Origin: Geodermatophilus amargosae
GTDB taxonomy: Bacteria; Actinomycetota; Actinomycetes; Mycobacteriales; Geodermatophilaceae
Assembly: GCF_900116515.1 (NCBI RefSeq)
Contig: NZ_FPBA01000007.1
Location: 1-64,000, forward strand
DNA: 64,000 nucleotides
Direction: 5' to 3'
Positions 46,895 through 54,923 of this stretch are shown piece by piece. The notes under the pieces are model-generated. The model did no database searches and had not been told where the DNA came from. It saw only the letters and a list, made by a program, of their open reading frames with translations. A program made the position numbers and the translations under genes. The stretch's first letter is position 1. Each line of letters opens with the position of its first letter.

Positions 46895-47647
46895 CTACAG
46901 CCAGCGGAGGCCGGGCAGGGCGGCCAACGGCAGGCGGACGCAGGCCTCCCCGGCCTCACCGAGCCGGGCGGACACGGCGGCCGAGGCGCACGCCAGCGGC
47001 CGCAGCGGCGTGACGACGACGTGCGGCTCGGCCAGCCGCAGCCCCGACTCGGCGATCCGGCCGAGCAGCTGCTGCGGCGCGGCCAGCGCGGCGGAGGCCA
47101 GCATCGGCGCGCCGGGGTGCGACCACAGCGCCACGGGTCCCTCGACCCGCAGCACTCCCCCGGCCTCGGCGGCGCGAGCGGTGGCGGCGGTGCGGGTCCG
47201 GGTCACGACGGCGACGTCGGTCGGGTCCGAGGGCGTCCACGCGACCGTGCGGTCCCCGCGCCGGACGACGACCCGCCAGCCGACGGCGGTCTGCGCCCGG
47301 CAGGTCCAGTCCAGGACGGCGACGCCGCTGCCGGCCGCCGCGGCGTCGCTGACCGGGCGGGCGGCGACGAAGGCGGTGAGCGCGGCGGCCACGCCGTCCT
47401 CGGTCGGGGCCACGCCGGCATCGCTCATGTCCTCGGCGAGGTCGTGCAGGGTCACCCGCACACGGCGCTCGTCCTCGGCGAGGACAAGCACCGGCCCGCG
47501 GGCGGGGTCGGCGAGCACGGCGGCGCGCAGGCGGCCGGTGACCAGGCCCGGCAGCACCGCGTCGGCGGCGGCGCGGACGTCGTCGACGGCGACCGGCGCC
47601 GGCCGGAGCCGGTGCAGGAGGCCCGACGAGGGGCGGCCGAGCGTCAC
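46895..47647 (-). CDS. Hypothetical protein
   Basis: 250 residues from GTG 47647, overlapping the preceding gene as GTGA. I do not recognise the family. The middle (GPVLVLAEDERRVRVTLHDL, GWRVVVRRGDRTVAWTPSDP) suggests beta strands. There is no signal peptide, membrane segment or catalytic signature. It is coupled to the 114-residue gene before it, and the pair lies at the edge of the flagellar locus, downstream of the sigma-like gene. A link to motility is only positional. Confidence 0.55.
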   Translation of the reverse strand: MTLGRPSSGLLHRLRPAPVAVDDVRAAADAVLPGLVTGRLRAAVLADPARGPVLVLAEDERRVRVTLHDLAEDMSDAGVAPTEDGVAAALTAFVAARPVSDAAAAGSGVAVLDWTCRAQTAVGWRVVVRRGDRTVAWTPSDPTDVAVVTRTRTAATARAAEAGGVLRVEGPVALWSHPGAPMLASAALAAPQQLLGRIAESGLRLAEPHVVVTPLRPLACASAAVSARLGEAGEACVRLPLAALPGLRWL

Positions 47648-47988
47648 GGGCGGCGCCCGCCCAGGGTGGCGCGCAGGGTGGGCGGCAGGTCGGCGAGGTC
47701 GAGGACGCTGTCGAGCTCCGCGGCCGACAGCCGCACCGGCAGGACGTCGTCGGCCCAGCCGGTCACCCGGCGCACGCGGGCGGCCGGACCGGGCCACACC
47801 GCGTCGCGGGCGGCGGCCACGTGCAGCTCGGTGAGGACGTCGGCGAGGTGGACGGCGGCGACCGGGTGCACGCCGGGCTCCTCCACGGCGGCGCGGACGA
47901 CGCCGGCCAGCAGCCCGCGGTCCCCCTCGGACAACCAGTGCGGGAGCAGGACGGCGGCGTCCGGACCTCCGGTCGGCGCGATGCTCAC
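47644..47988 (-). CDS. Hypothetical protein
   Basis: 114 residues from GTG 47988: MSIAPTGGPDAAVLLPHWLS and VAAVHLADVLTELHVAAARD are helical and leucine-rich; it ends RATLGGRRP. No family is recognised. The GTGA junction with the following 250-residue gene shows they are translated together. Confidence 0.55.
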   Translation of the reverse strand: MSIAPTGGPDAAVLLPHWLSEGDRGLLAGVVRAAVEEPGVHPVAAVHLADVLTELHVAAARDAVWPGPAARVRRVTGWADDVLPVRLSAAELDSVLDLADLPPTLRATLGGRRP

Positions 47989-48142
47989 CGCACACCTCCC
48001 CCCGTCGGCGCGGCCGGTCCCGGGTGCCCGGCGCCGGGAGCGGCGGGGCGGCGGGGACTCGCGGTCACGTCCTCGATATCGGCAGTCCTGCGCCCGGATG
48101 GACCCGTCGGCGGCGGACTGCTGCGTTCCGTTTACCGGGACG

Positions 48143-49240
48143 TCACTCGGACAACTCGGCGAGCCGGTCCTTGAGGACCCGCTCGACGCGGTCGGCGTGC
48201 ACGTTCATGTTGCGCACCGACGTCGCGAGGTCGGCCGAGACCTGCGTCTTGGTCTGCCCGCCCCAGGTGGTCAGGTACCAGGTGGCCCAGCCCAGGACGT
48301 TGGGCTGCGCGGCCCGCTGGCCGCGCGCGGCGGTCGGGTCCGGGGCGCAGGCGGCGGTCAGCGCGTGCGACAGCAGCGTCTGGTCGGCCTCGTCCATGAT
48401 CTGGTCGGGCGCCTCGTGCGAGTCGGGCAGCAGCACCTCGGTCGCGTCCGGGCCGCCGTCGAGCGACTGCAGGTTGCGCAGCCCGTTGAGGGTGGCGACG
48501 GTCTGCGAGTTGCGCCGCAGCGTGGCCACGCTCTGGCCCATGTAAGCGGCGAGCTCGCGCTCGGTGGGCCGGCGCTGGTGCTCGGCCTGGAAGGCGGCGA
48601 CGGCCTTCTGCTGCCGGTTCTCGGTGTCGGCGGCGGTGCGGCCGTGGGCGTTGCGGCCCAGGTCGTGCACCCACTTGGACAGCTGGGTGGCGAGGAAGGC
48701 GCCGAACGGGACGCCCTTGGTCTCGTCGTACTGGCCGACCGCCTTGAGGATCCACTCGGCGACCTGCTGGCTGAGGTCGTCGGGGTCGGGCAGGTGCAGC
48801 CGGATCGTGCTCATGTTGCGCTGCAGCCGCTTGAGGCTCAGCGGCTGGTAGTGCCGGCACAGGTCCTCGAGGAAGGCCGGCGGCAGGTCGCGCGGTGCGC
48901 GCCGGCGGACCCCGGCCTCGGCGCGCAGGCCCACGGTGGTGCAGTCGCGGCCGGCGCACCAGGCGCGGATCCAGTCGGCGAGCACCTGGCCCTGGCCGCA
49001 CGGGCCGTCGACCCGGTAGAGCCCCTCGCCCTCGTCGTGGCTGACCGTCACGCCGTCGGGCAGCTCGGCCCGGAACTCGGCCAGCGGGAGGTCGCGGTCG
49101 ACGCGGAAGTGCACCCGGTCGCGCGCGGTGATCGGGACCTTCGCGAAGCCCTCGGCCTCGGGGACGCCGCCGAAGACGAGCGGCGCGCGGGTGCCTGCGT
49201 CGGCCGGCTGGTCGGGGGTGTTCTGCACTGCGGAGGTCAC
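48143..49240 (-). CDS. Atypical sigma-70-like protein
   Basis: 365 residues from ATG 49240. Residues ~155-200 (VAEWILKAVGQYDETKGVPF, then GAFLATQLSKWVHDLGRNAH) resemble sigma region 2. RPTERELAAYMGQSVATLRR (~224-243) resembles the region 3 HTH. TKTQVSADLATSVRNMNVHA (~330-350) resembles region 4. The match is loose: region 2.4 is poorly conserved and a ~45-residue insert precedes region 4. The ~120-residue N-terminus (with a CxxxxxC and WIRAWCAGRDC) has no sigma counterpart. It may be a divergent sigma factor or a derived regulator. It lies in the flagellar locus, which also encodes a standard FliA-type sigma. Confidence 0.6.
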   Translation of the reverse strand: MTSAVQNTPDQPADAGTRAPLVFGGVPEAEGFAKVPITARDRVHFRVDRDLPLAEFRAELPDGVTVSHDEGEGLYRVDGPCGQGQVLADWIRAWCAGRDCTTVGLRAEAGVRRRAPRDLPPAFLEDLCRHYQPLSLKRLQRNMSTIRLHLPDPDDLSQQVAEWILKAVGQYDETKGVPFGAFLATQLSKWVHDLGRNAHGRTAADTENRQQKAVAAFQAEHQRRPTERELAAYMGQSVATLRRNSQTVATLNGLRNLQSLDGGPDATEVLLPDSHEAPDQIMDEADQTLLSHALTAACAPDPTAARGQRAAQPNVLGWATWYLTTWGGQTKTQVSADLATSVRNMNVHADRVERVLKDRLAELSE

Positions 49241-49289
49241 CGGGTACTCCAGGTCGATCGCGGGGGAGGCGACGGCGAGGTGAAGCGCT

Positions 49290-49355
49290 GGAACGGCCCT
49301 CCTGCAGGGGCCCGCCCCGAGCGTCAGCGAGGGGTGGGGGGCAGGAGGGTCCTTC
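49290..49355 (-). repeat. Dispersed intergenic element, copy C
   Basis: On the minus strand it reads GAAGGACCCTCCTGCCC, CCACCCCTCGC, then a G-rich half, GGAGGGCCGTTCC. It is the best full-length match to copy A, including the GGCCGTTCC end. It begins 2 nt after the stop of the hypothetical gene at 49358. Confidence 0.65.
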
Positions 49356-49357
49356 GT

Positions 49358-49768
49358 CTAGGCGAGAGCGAGCAGGCCCGAGGGGACGACGACGTCCTCG
49401 CCGGCCTGGAGCAGGACCTCCGCGGCGGCGCGCTCGGCCGCGGCGGGCTCGGCGGCGTAGACCGGCATGTGGTCGTACAGGACCGTGAACAGGTCACTGA
49501 CGAAGGTGTAGGCGGCCTGCGCCTGCGGCGAGAACCGCGCGATCGCCTCGCGGGGACCCAGCTCGACGCCGACGGTCACGCGGACGACGCGCTCGTCCTT
49601 GCCCAGGCCGGTGACCGAGAAGGCGACCGCCGGGTGCGCGGCGGCCAGCGCGGCCAGCTCGGCCAGGCAACGCCGGGTCGACCCGCGCCGCGGCCGCAGC
49701 TGGACGTGGACGACGACCGTCTCGTCGGCCTGCTGGGTCTGTGCCATCACGCTGTGCTGCATCCTCAT
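49358..49768 (-). CDS. Hypothetical protein in the flagellar locus
   Basis: 136 residues from ATG 49768 with GGGGG just upstream; starts at 49762 or 49747 are alternatives. DETVVVHVQLRPRRGSTRRC, LAELAALAAAHPAVAFSVTG and ERVVRVTVGVELGPREAIAR suggest a small alpha/beta fold with two beta-alpha-beta units. No family is recognised. A sigma-28-like sequence lies about 30 bp upstream. Confidence 0.55.
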   Translation of the reverse strand: MRMQHSVMAQTQQADETVVVHVQLRPRRGSTRRCLAELAALAAAHPAVAFSVTGLGKDERVVRVTVGVELGPREAIARFSPQAQAAYTFVSDLFTVLYDHMPVYAAEPAAAERAAAEVLLQAGEDVVVPSGLLALA

Positions 49769-49796
49769 CGCCCCCTGTGTCGTGCTCGAGGGCAAC

Positions 49797-49823
49797 TCTG
49801 GCGCATGAGCGGACGGTGATGAG
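49797..49823 (-). promoter_or_regulatory. Weak sigma-28-like promoter candidate
   Basis: CTCA, 17 bases, GCCAGA on the minus strand, resembling the CTCA-N15-17-GCCGAA consensus described for actinobacterial FliA, but with two mismatches in the -10 part. Confidence 0.3.
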
Positions 49824-49962
49824 CACACAACTCGCCGTGCCCTGCGCAATCTGCGGGGTCGCCTTCGTCAGGTCTTGCCCACAGGAGGGGCCGCCCAGGT
49901 CCGGCGGGTCCACGCATCGGCGAGTGTTGCCGAGCCGCGGACCCGCCGTCGGTGGCGTGTCG

Positions 49963-50277
49963 TCAGCGCGCCGGCACCTCCGGCGAGGCGGACCGCTCGC
50001 CGGCCGGCGGGACCCGGGGGGTGGGGGCATCCGGGGCGGGGGCGTCAGGAGCCTGCGGGGCGAACGCGGCGAGGGCGCCGAGCGTGTCGGCGGTGACCTG
50101 GGCGGCGAGCAGGTTGGCCTCGGCGATCTGCCGGTAGACCTCCTCGCGGTGGATGGTCACCTCACGGGGGGCCTTGAAGCCGAGGCGGACGGTGCCGCCG
50201 CGGACCTCGACGACGTGCACCTCGATGTCGTCGCCGATGCGGATGGTCTCGCCGACGCTGCGGGTCAGTGTGAGCAC
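49963..50277 (-). CDS. csrA: Carbon storage regulator CsrA
   Basis: 104 residues from GTG 50277. The first ~60 residues are a standard CsrA: MLTLTRSVGETIRIGDDIEV and VRLGFKAPREVTIHREEVYR, with the RNA-binding strand residues (Arg6, and the REEV region). CsrA dimers bind GGA motifs in mRNA leaders and block translation. An unusual ~40-residue Ala/Pro-rich tail follows (PQAPDAPAPDAPTPRVPPAG). fliW lies directly upstream, the arrangement in which FliW sequesters CsrA. The likely target is the fliC leader, which has GGA motifs at its Shine-Dalgarno. Confidence 0.95.
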   Translation of the reverse strand: MLTLTRSVGETIRIGDDIEVHVVEVRGGTVRLGFKAPREVTIHREEVYRQIAEANLLAAQVTADTLGALAAFAPQAPDAPAPDAPTPRVPPAGERSASPEVPAR

Positions 50278-50361
50278 GGGTACCCCTCCATGGGTGTCAG
50301 TACGGCCTCCGTGGCGTGCCCGCCGGGAGCGGGCCCGGACGGCGGGTGCCGTCCCCTCCTC

Positions 50362-50763
50362 TTATCGGCGCAGTGGACGCCGGATGGGATGACGGCTGTC
50401 GGGGAGCACGACCTGGGTGGCCCGCCAGGTGGCCGGGTCCACCACGATCGGCGCGCGCAGGTTCGCCGTCGCGGCGGCCGGCCCCTCGGCCGGCACCGTC
50501 ACCAGGCAGAACAGCTGGGCGCGGGCCGGGTCGATGCCGAGCTCGGCGAGCGCGGGCTGCGGCAGGACCGGGTCGTAGTCCGGGAAGTACCGGGCCGGGG
50601 CGATGGCCAGGAACCGCGGACCGCCGGCGTCGAGGGACTGCAGCCAGAACAGCAGGCCGTCGCCGTCGGCCGTGACGAGCACGTAGTCACGGAACTCGGG
50701 GAAGCCGGGCAGCGGGGACACCATGCCCAGCAGCGGCAGGGTGACGACGGGGGCGAGCGTCAC
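50362..50763 (-). CDS. fliW: Flagellar assembly factor FliW
   Basis: 133 residues from GTG 50763, overlapping the flgL stop. LPLLGMVSPLPGFPEFRDYV and FLAIAPARYFPDYDPVLPQP match FliW; LFCLVTVPAEGPAAATANLR and APIVVDPATWRATQVVL complete the small beta-barrel. FliW binds flagellin or CsrA in turn: when flagellin accumulates, CsrA is freed and shuts off flagellin translation. It lies in the unit flgN-flgK-flgL-fliW-csrA. Confidence 0.95.
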   Translation of the reverse strand: MTLAPVVTLPLLGMVSPLPGFPEFRDYVLVTADGDGLLFWLQSLDAGGPRFLAIAPARYFPDYDPVLPQPALAELGIDPARAQLFCLVTVPAEGPAAATANLRAPIVVDPATWRATQVVLPDSRHPIRRPLRR

Positions 50764-51665
50764 CGCAGGAAGTCCACGAGCGAGGGCCGGATGACCTGCG
50801 CGGTCGCCTGCAGCGCCGCCTGGTAGCCGGTCTGCTGGAACTGCAGCTGCATGATCGTCTTCGGCAGGTCGACGTCCTCGACGTTGGCCAGCTGCTTGGT
50901 CAGCGCCAGCTGCCGGTCGGTGTTGACCTGCGCGGCGTTGTCGATGCGGGCGGCCCGGGCGCCGACGGTGGACGCGGCGGTGAGCAGCCGGTCGATGGCG
51001 GCGTCGAGGTCGGCGAGGTCGTCCTGCACCGAGACGCCGGCGCCGACGTCGGTGGCGATCTTCCCGACGACGGTGAACAGGTCGCCGCCGGGTGGGCCGA
51101 AGGCCTCGAGGCCGGTGGTGTCGATGCGGACCTGCTCGTCGTTGGAGATCCGCCGCTTGATGGGGACGACGCCGGTGCCGTCGGCGCTGCCGACGCCGAC
51201 CCAGGTGCCGTCGGCCTCGTAGGCCTTGTTGCCGCTGGTCGCACCGCCGAAGACCGGGCGGCCGTCGACGTTCTCGTTGGCCAGGCCGAGCAGGCTGTCG
51301 CGCAGCGCGGAGACCTCGGCGGCGATCGCGGTGCGGCCGGCGTCGGTCATGCTGCCGTCGTTGGCGGCCTGCACCGTCAGGTCCCGCACGCGGCGGACCT
51401 GCGCGACCATCGAGGTCAGTGCGGTGTCGGTCGTCTCCATCCAGCTCTGCGCGTCGGAGATGTTGCGCGCGTGCTGGGTCGTGGCGGCCTGGTCCTTGCG
51501 GATCTGCAGGGACCGGTTGACGGCGGTCGGCGAGTCCGACGGGCGGCTGACCACCTTGCCGGAGGTGAGCTGCTCCTGGAGCTTGCCCAGGTCGCCGAGG
51601 TTGCGGTTGAGCCCCTGCAGGGCGGTCTGCGCGATCGCCCGCTGCGTGATGCGCATGCCGGTCAC
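50760..51665 (-). CDS. flgL: Flagellar hook-associated protein FlgL
   Basis: 301 residues from GTG 51665 (GTGA overlap with flgK); ATG 51656 (MRITQRAI) is an equally good start three codons in. The N-terminal helix MRITQRAIAQTALQGLNRNL with LQEQLTSGKVVSRPSDSP is the flagellin-like D0/D1 signature, and the C-terminus (DLPKTIMQLQFQQTGYQAAL, then QVIRPSLVDFLR) matches. It forms the HAP3 junction between hook and filament and lies downstream of flgK. Confidence 0.95.
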   Translation of the reverse strand: MTGMRITQRAIAQTALQGLNRNLGDLGKLQEQLTSGKVVSRPSDSPTAVNRSLQIRKDQAATTQHARNISDAQSWMETTDTALTSMVAQVRRVRDLTVQAANDGSMTDAGRTAIAAEVSALRDSLLGLANENVDGRPVFGGATSGNKAYEADGTWVGVGSADGTGVVPIKRRISNDEQVRIDTTGLEAFGPPGGDLFTVVGKIATDVGAGVSVQDDLADLDAAIDRLLTAASTVGARAARIDNAAQVNTDRQLALTKQLANVEDVDLPKTIMQLQFQQTGYQAALQATAQVIRPSLVDFLR

Positions 51666-53080
51666 CGACCCACGAGGCCGGTGCGGCTGATCAGGGTGTC
51701 CAGGGCCTGGTCGATCGCGCTCACCATGCGGGCGGCGGCGCTGTACGCGTGCTGGAACGACATCATGGTGGTCATCTCCTCGTCGAGGCTGACACCGGAG
51801 ACCGACTCGCGGGCGGCGTCGACCTGCGCGGACACCACCGACTGGACCTCGGCGTTGCGCGTGGCGACCGAGGACTCGACGCCGAGGGCCACCACCAGCC
51901 TGCGGTAGCTCGCGTCCAGGCCGGCGGGGTCCAGGCTGAGCTGGAAGAAGGCGTCGGCGTTGTCGCCGTCGGCGGACGGCCTGCCGCCGGTCCCGGCCGG
52001 TGCGGTGCGCGCCGCGGCGACCTGCTCGGGGGTGAGCGGGCGCACGGTCAGGTTGGCCGCGGTGATCGCGGTGCCGCCGGCCCCGTCGTCGAACAGCGCC
52101 TGGCCCTGCACTCCGGTGAGGTCGTACCCGGCGGTGTGCGCCGTGTTGAAGGCCGTCGCGACCGAGCGGGCGAACTCGTCGAGCTGGGTGCGGTAGCCCG
52201 GGACCGTCCGGGTGAGGGCGGTGAGCTGGCCCGCGGCGGCGCCGCCGGTCCGCAGCGTCGAGCCGCCGGGCTGGGTGACCAGGCGGGGCGCGTCCGTGCC
52301 GATGCCGTCGGCGTCGTCGCTGCCGGCCAGCCGGACGGCGGTGACGGTGGCGCCCGCCACCAGGCTGGTGCCGCCGACGGTCACGTCGACGACGCCGTCG
52401 GCCCGCGGCGCCGCGGTGGCGCCGATGCTCTGGGACAGCTGCAGCACGAGCGCGTCGCGCCGGTCGGAGAGCTCGTTGACCGGCAGGCCGGAGAGCGTGG
52501 CCTGGCGGATCGCCCCGTTGAGGTCGGCCACCGAGGCGGCGGCGGTGTTGACGTCGGAGACCAGCGCCTGCAGGCCGTCACGGGTCTGTCCCCACTGCTG
52601 GTCCAGCGCCGCGCGGGTGGTGCGGATGCCGTCGGCGAGGACGTCGAGCCGCTCGAGGACCTGGCTGCGCGAGGCAGGCGTCAGCGGGCTGTCCGACAGG
52701 TCGGAGAAGCCGGACCAGACGTCGGAGAGCATGCTCTGCAGGCCCTTGTCGCCGGGCTCGCGGAACGCGTCCTCGATCTGGGAGAGCGCGTCGGCCTCGG
52801 CGGTCAGCCGCGAGGTGGCCGAGCTCTCCAGCTGGGCGCGCGCCTCGAGGAAGGCGTCGCGCACGCGCTGCACCTTGTCCGCGCTGACGCCCCCGCCGAC
52901 CTCGGTGCTGACCGAGTGGATCGCCGGGACGGCGGTGCCGCCCATGGCGGCCTGGTCGACGCGCTGGCGGGAGTAGCCGGCGGTGTTGACGTTGGCGATG
53001 TTCTGGCCGGTGACGTCGAGGCCGCGCCGCGCGGCCCACAGCGCCGTCGACGCGGTGTTGAGACCGGAGAAGGTACTCAC
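51662..53080 (-). CDS. flgK: Flagellar hook-associated protein FlgK
   Basis: 472 residues from GTG 53080, overlapping the flgN stop as GTGA. The N-terminus STFSGLNTASTALWAARRGL followed by DVTGQNIANVNTAGYSRQRV is the rod/hook-family motif. The C-terminus (SGVSLDEEMTTMMSFQHAYS, AAARMVSAIDQALDTLI) is the matching helix. The central part is shorter than in enterobacteria. It makes the first hook-filament junction ring. Its chaperone is encoded just upstream. Confidence 0.96.
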   Translation of the reverse strand: MSTFSGLNTASTALWAARRGLDVTGQNIANVNTAGYSRQRVDQAAMGGTAVPAIHSVSTEVGGGVSADKVQRVRDAFLEARAQLESSATSRLTAEADALSQIEDAFREPGDKGLQSMLSDVWSGFSDLSDSPLTPASRSQVLERLDVLADGIRTTRAALDQQWGQTRDGLQALVSDVNTAAASVADLNGAIRQATLSGLPVNELSDRRDALVLQLSQSIGATAAPRADGVVDVTVGGTSLVAGATVTAVRLAGSDDADGIGTDAPRLVTQPGGSTLRTGGAAAGQLTALTRTVPGYRTQLDEFARSVATAFNTAHTAGYDLTGVQGQALFDDGAGGTAITAANLTVRPLTPEQVAAARTAPAGTGGRPSADGDNADAFFQLSLDPAGLDASYRRLVVALGVESSVATRNAEVQSVVSAQVDAARESVSGVSLDEEMTTMMSFQHAYSAAARMVSAIDQALDTLISRTGLVGR

Positions 53081-53598
53081 AGGGCTCCGTCCAGGGTGAC
53101 GGCACGGGAGGACCCGTACTCGGAACGGCCGGTGGAGCCGTAGGTGCCGGCCGAGGGCTGGCGCACCGACAGCAGCGCGTCCCCGATCGCGGCGAGGCCG
53201 CCCTCGATGAGCTCCCGGTTGGCGTCGGACAGGCTGCGCAGGTCGGTGACGAGGACCAGCAGCGCCTCGTGGTGCTTGGCGAGCAGGTCGTTCCACGGGG
53301 CCGGCGCGGCGTCGGCGAGCTGCCGCAGCGACGGGTTGACCCCCGTGCCCAGCCGGACGGCGAGCGCCTCGGTCGCGGCGGCCCGCTCGACCTCGAGGAC
53401 GCGCAGCTGGTCGAGGACCACCTCGATCTCGTGCGCGATCCGGGCCAGCCAGCGGGTCTTGCCCGACAGGATCAGGTACTGCTTCTCCTCTGCCTTGAAC
53501 AGCAGCAGGTCGAGCAGCTCCTGCTCGCGCCACAGCAGCGTCGACAGGTGCTGGAAGTCCACGTCCGCCACCGCCTCCCTCGTCTCCCGGCGGGGCAT
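53077..53598 (-). CDS. flgN: FlgN-family chaperone
   Basis: 173 residues from ATG 53598; GTG 53571 (VADVDFQHL) is an alternative. HLSTLLWREQELLDLLLFKA and EEKQYLILSGKTRWLARIAH are the FlgN helical signature, in which LWREQELLDLLLFK is typical. The last ~30 residues are a loose Ser/Gly tail. FlgN binds FlgK and FlgL before export, and its gene heads their operon here. The divergent FliA-type sigma gene starts 122 bp away, so the two units share a control region. Confidence 0.88.
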   Translation of the reverse strand: MPRRETREAVADVDFQHLSTLLWREQELLDLLLFKAEEKQYLILSGKTRWLARIAHEIEVVLDQLRVLEVERAAATEALAVRLGTGVNPSLRQLADAAPAPWNDLLAKHHEALLVLVTDLRSLSDANRELIEGGLAAIGDALLSVRQPSAGTYGSTGRSEYGSSRAVTLDGAL

Positions 53599-53720
53599 CC
53601 CGCCGTCCGCGCCATCGCGGTCAGACGGTCGGCACCGGGCAAGCGGCCCTCAAGCCGAGTTCCCAGGATTGGCAGGAGTTGTGCGTCCCGGTCGCCGGGG
53701 CCCCTGCCGAGGTAGGGACC

Positions 53721-54770
53721 GTGCCAGCAGCCCGCTCCCCGGTGACCGACCGCCCGGTCGCCGCGCGCCCCGCTCCCCCGCAGCCGTCCGCCACCGGGCG
53801 GAAGGACGCCGTGCGGTCGGAGGCCACGCGCCCCGAGGCCGTGCGCCCCGAGGCCGTGCGCCCAGAGGCCAGGCGCTCCGAGGCCGAGGTCGAGGTGATC
53901 GTGACCGAGCACCTCCCGCTGTGCTCGTTCGCGGTCAACGCGGTGGCCTCGCGGATCTCCCTGCCCGGCCACGTCAGCCGGGAGGACCTCCTCTCCTGCG
54001 CCAAGGTGGCCCTGGTCGAGGTGGCCCGCCGGTTCGACCCGTCGGCCGGTGCCACCTTCGCCACCTACGCCCTCCCCCGCCTGCAGGGCGCCGTCCTCGA
54101 CGAGCTGCGCTCGGGCGACTGGGCCAGCCGCTCGGTGCGGGCGGCCGCCCGCCGCACCGACGCCGCGGCCGACGCGCTCACCATCCGGCTGGGCCGCCCG
54201 CCCACGCGCGAGGAGCTCGCCGAGAGCCTGGGCGTGCGCCGCGAGGAACTCGAGGCGCTGCAGGTCGACGTCCACCGCGCCGTCATGGTCAGCATCGACG
54301 CCGAGGCCGGCGGCGACGGCGGCACCCTCGACCTGCCCGACCCCGGCGAGTCCCCGGAGCGGGCGGTACTGCGCGGTGAGCGGGCGCGGTACCTGCAGGA
54401 CGCCATCCGCGCGCTGCCCGACCGGCTCGACGAGGTCGTGGAGCGCAACTTCTTCGGCGGGGAGTCGCTCACCGACATCGCCGCCGACCTCGGCGTCACG
54501 CTCTCCCGCGTCTCGCAGATGCGCGCCCGCGCGCTGACCCTGCTGCACGCGGCGATGAGCGAGGTCTGGGAGGGCCGATCGGTGCCCGCCGACGGCGGCG
54601 TGCGCGCCCGCAACCAGCAGCGGCTCTACGTCGAGCGGGTCACGGGGCGCGTGCCCGCCGACCGCGCGGTGCCGCCCATCCCCGCGCCGCGGCCGGCCCC
54701 CGCCCGGGCTGTCACCCAGGCCGTCACCCAGGCCACCGCCCTGCGGTACGGCGTCGCCCGCCCCGCCTGA
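53721..54770 (+). CDS. fliA: FliA/WhiG-type sigma factor (sigma-28 family)
   Basis: 349 residues from GTG 53721, with GAGG 8 nt upstream; TTG 53679 would add 14 residues. After a Pro/Arg tail with RPEAV repeats, region 2 begins near 60: SREDLLSCAKVALVEVARRF, then FATYALPRLQGAVLDELRSG. Region 3 has PTREELAESLGVRREELEAL, and region 4 reads LPDRLDEVVERNFFGGESLT, then DIAADLGVTLSRVSQMRARA. The order and motifs are those of FliA. It should direct late flagellar genes such as fliC. The ~60-residue C-terminal extension is unusual. Confidence 0.93.
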   Translation: MPAARSPVTDRPVAARPAPPQPSATGRKDAVRSEATRPEAVRPEAVRPEARRSEAEVEVIVTEHLPLCSFAVNAVASRISLPGHVSREDLLSCAKVALVEVARRFDPSAGATFATYALPRLQGAVLDELRSGDWASRSVRAAARRTDAAADALTIRLGRPPTREELAESLGVRREELEALQVDVHRAVMVSIDAEAGGDGGTLDLPDPGESPERAVLRGERARYLQDAIRALPDRLDEVVERNFFGGESLTDIAADLGVTLSRVSQMRARALTLLHAAMSEVWEGRSVPADGGVRARNQQRLYVERVTGRVPADRAVPPIPAPRPAPARAVTQAVTQATALRYGVARPA

Positions 54771-54790
54771 GCCCACCCGCAACCGGCACG

Positions 54791-54834
54791 ACAGGAGCGC
54801 CCGGGTCCCCCTCACGGGACCCGGGCGCTCCTGT
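54791..54834. terminator. Strong hairpin after fliA
   Basis: A 19-bp perfect stem (ACAGGAGCGCCCGGGTCCC and its complement) with a 6-base loop, 20 bp after the sigma-gene stop. Confidence 0.85.
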
Positions 54835-54865
54835 GTCCGTGCCCCTCGGGAGGACAGCACGACGA

Positions 54866-54903
54866 GAACGGGCGCGGACCCCGGCAGGGTCCCGCGCCCG
54901 TTC
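54866..54903. terminator. Hairpin after the glycosyltransferase gene
   Basis: GAACGGGCGCGGACCC pairs with GGGTCCCGCGCCCGTTC with one bulged base. It lies just beyond the stop of the minus-strand glycosyltransferase gene and is a likely terminator for it. Confidence 0.7.
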
Positions 54904-54923
54904 GTCGTCGCGGGGAGTTGCGG

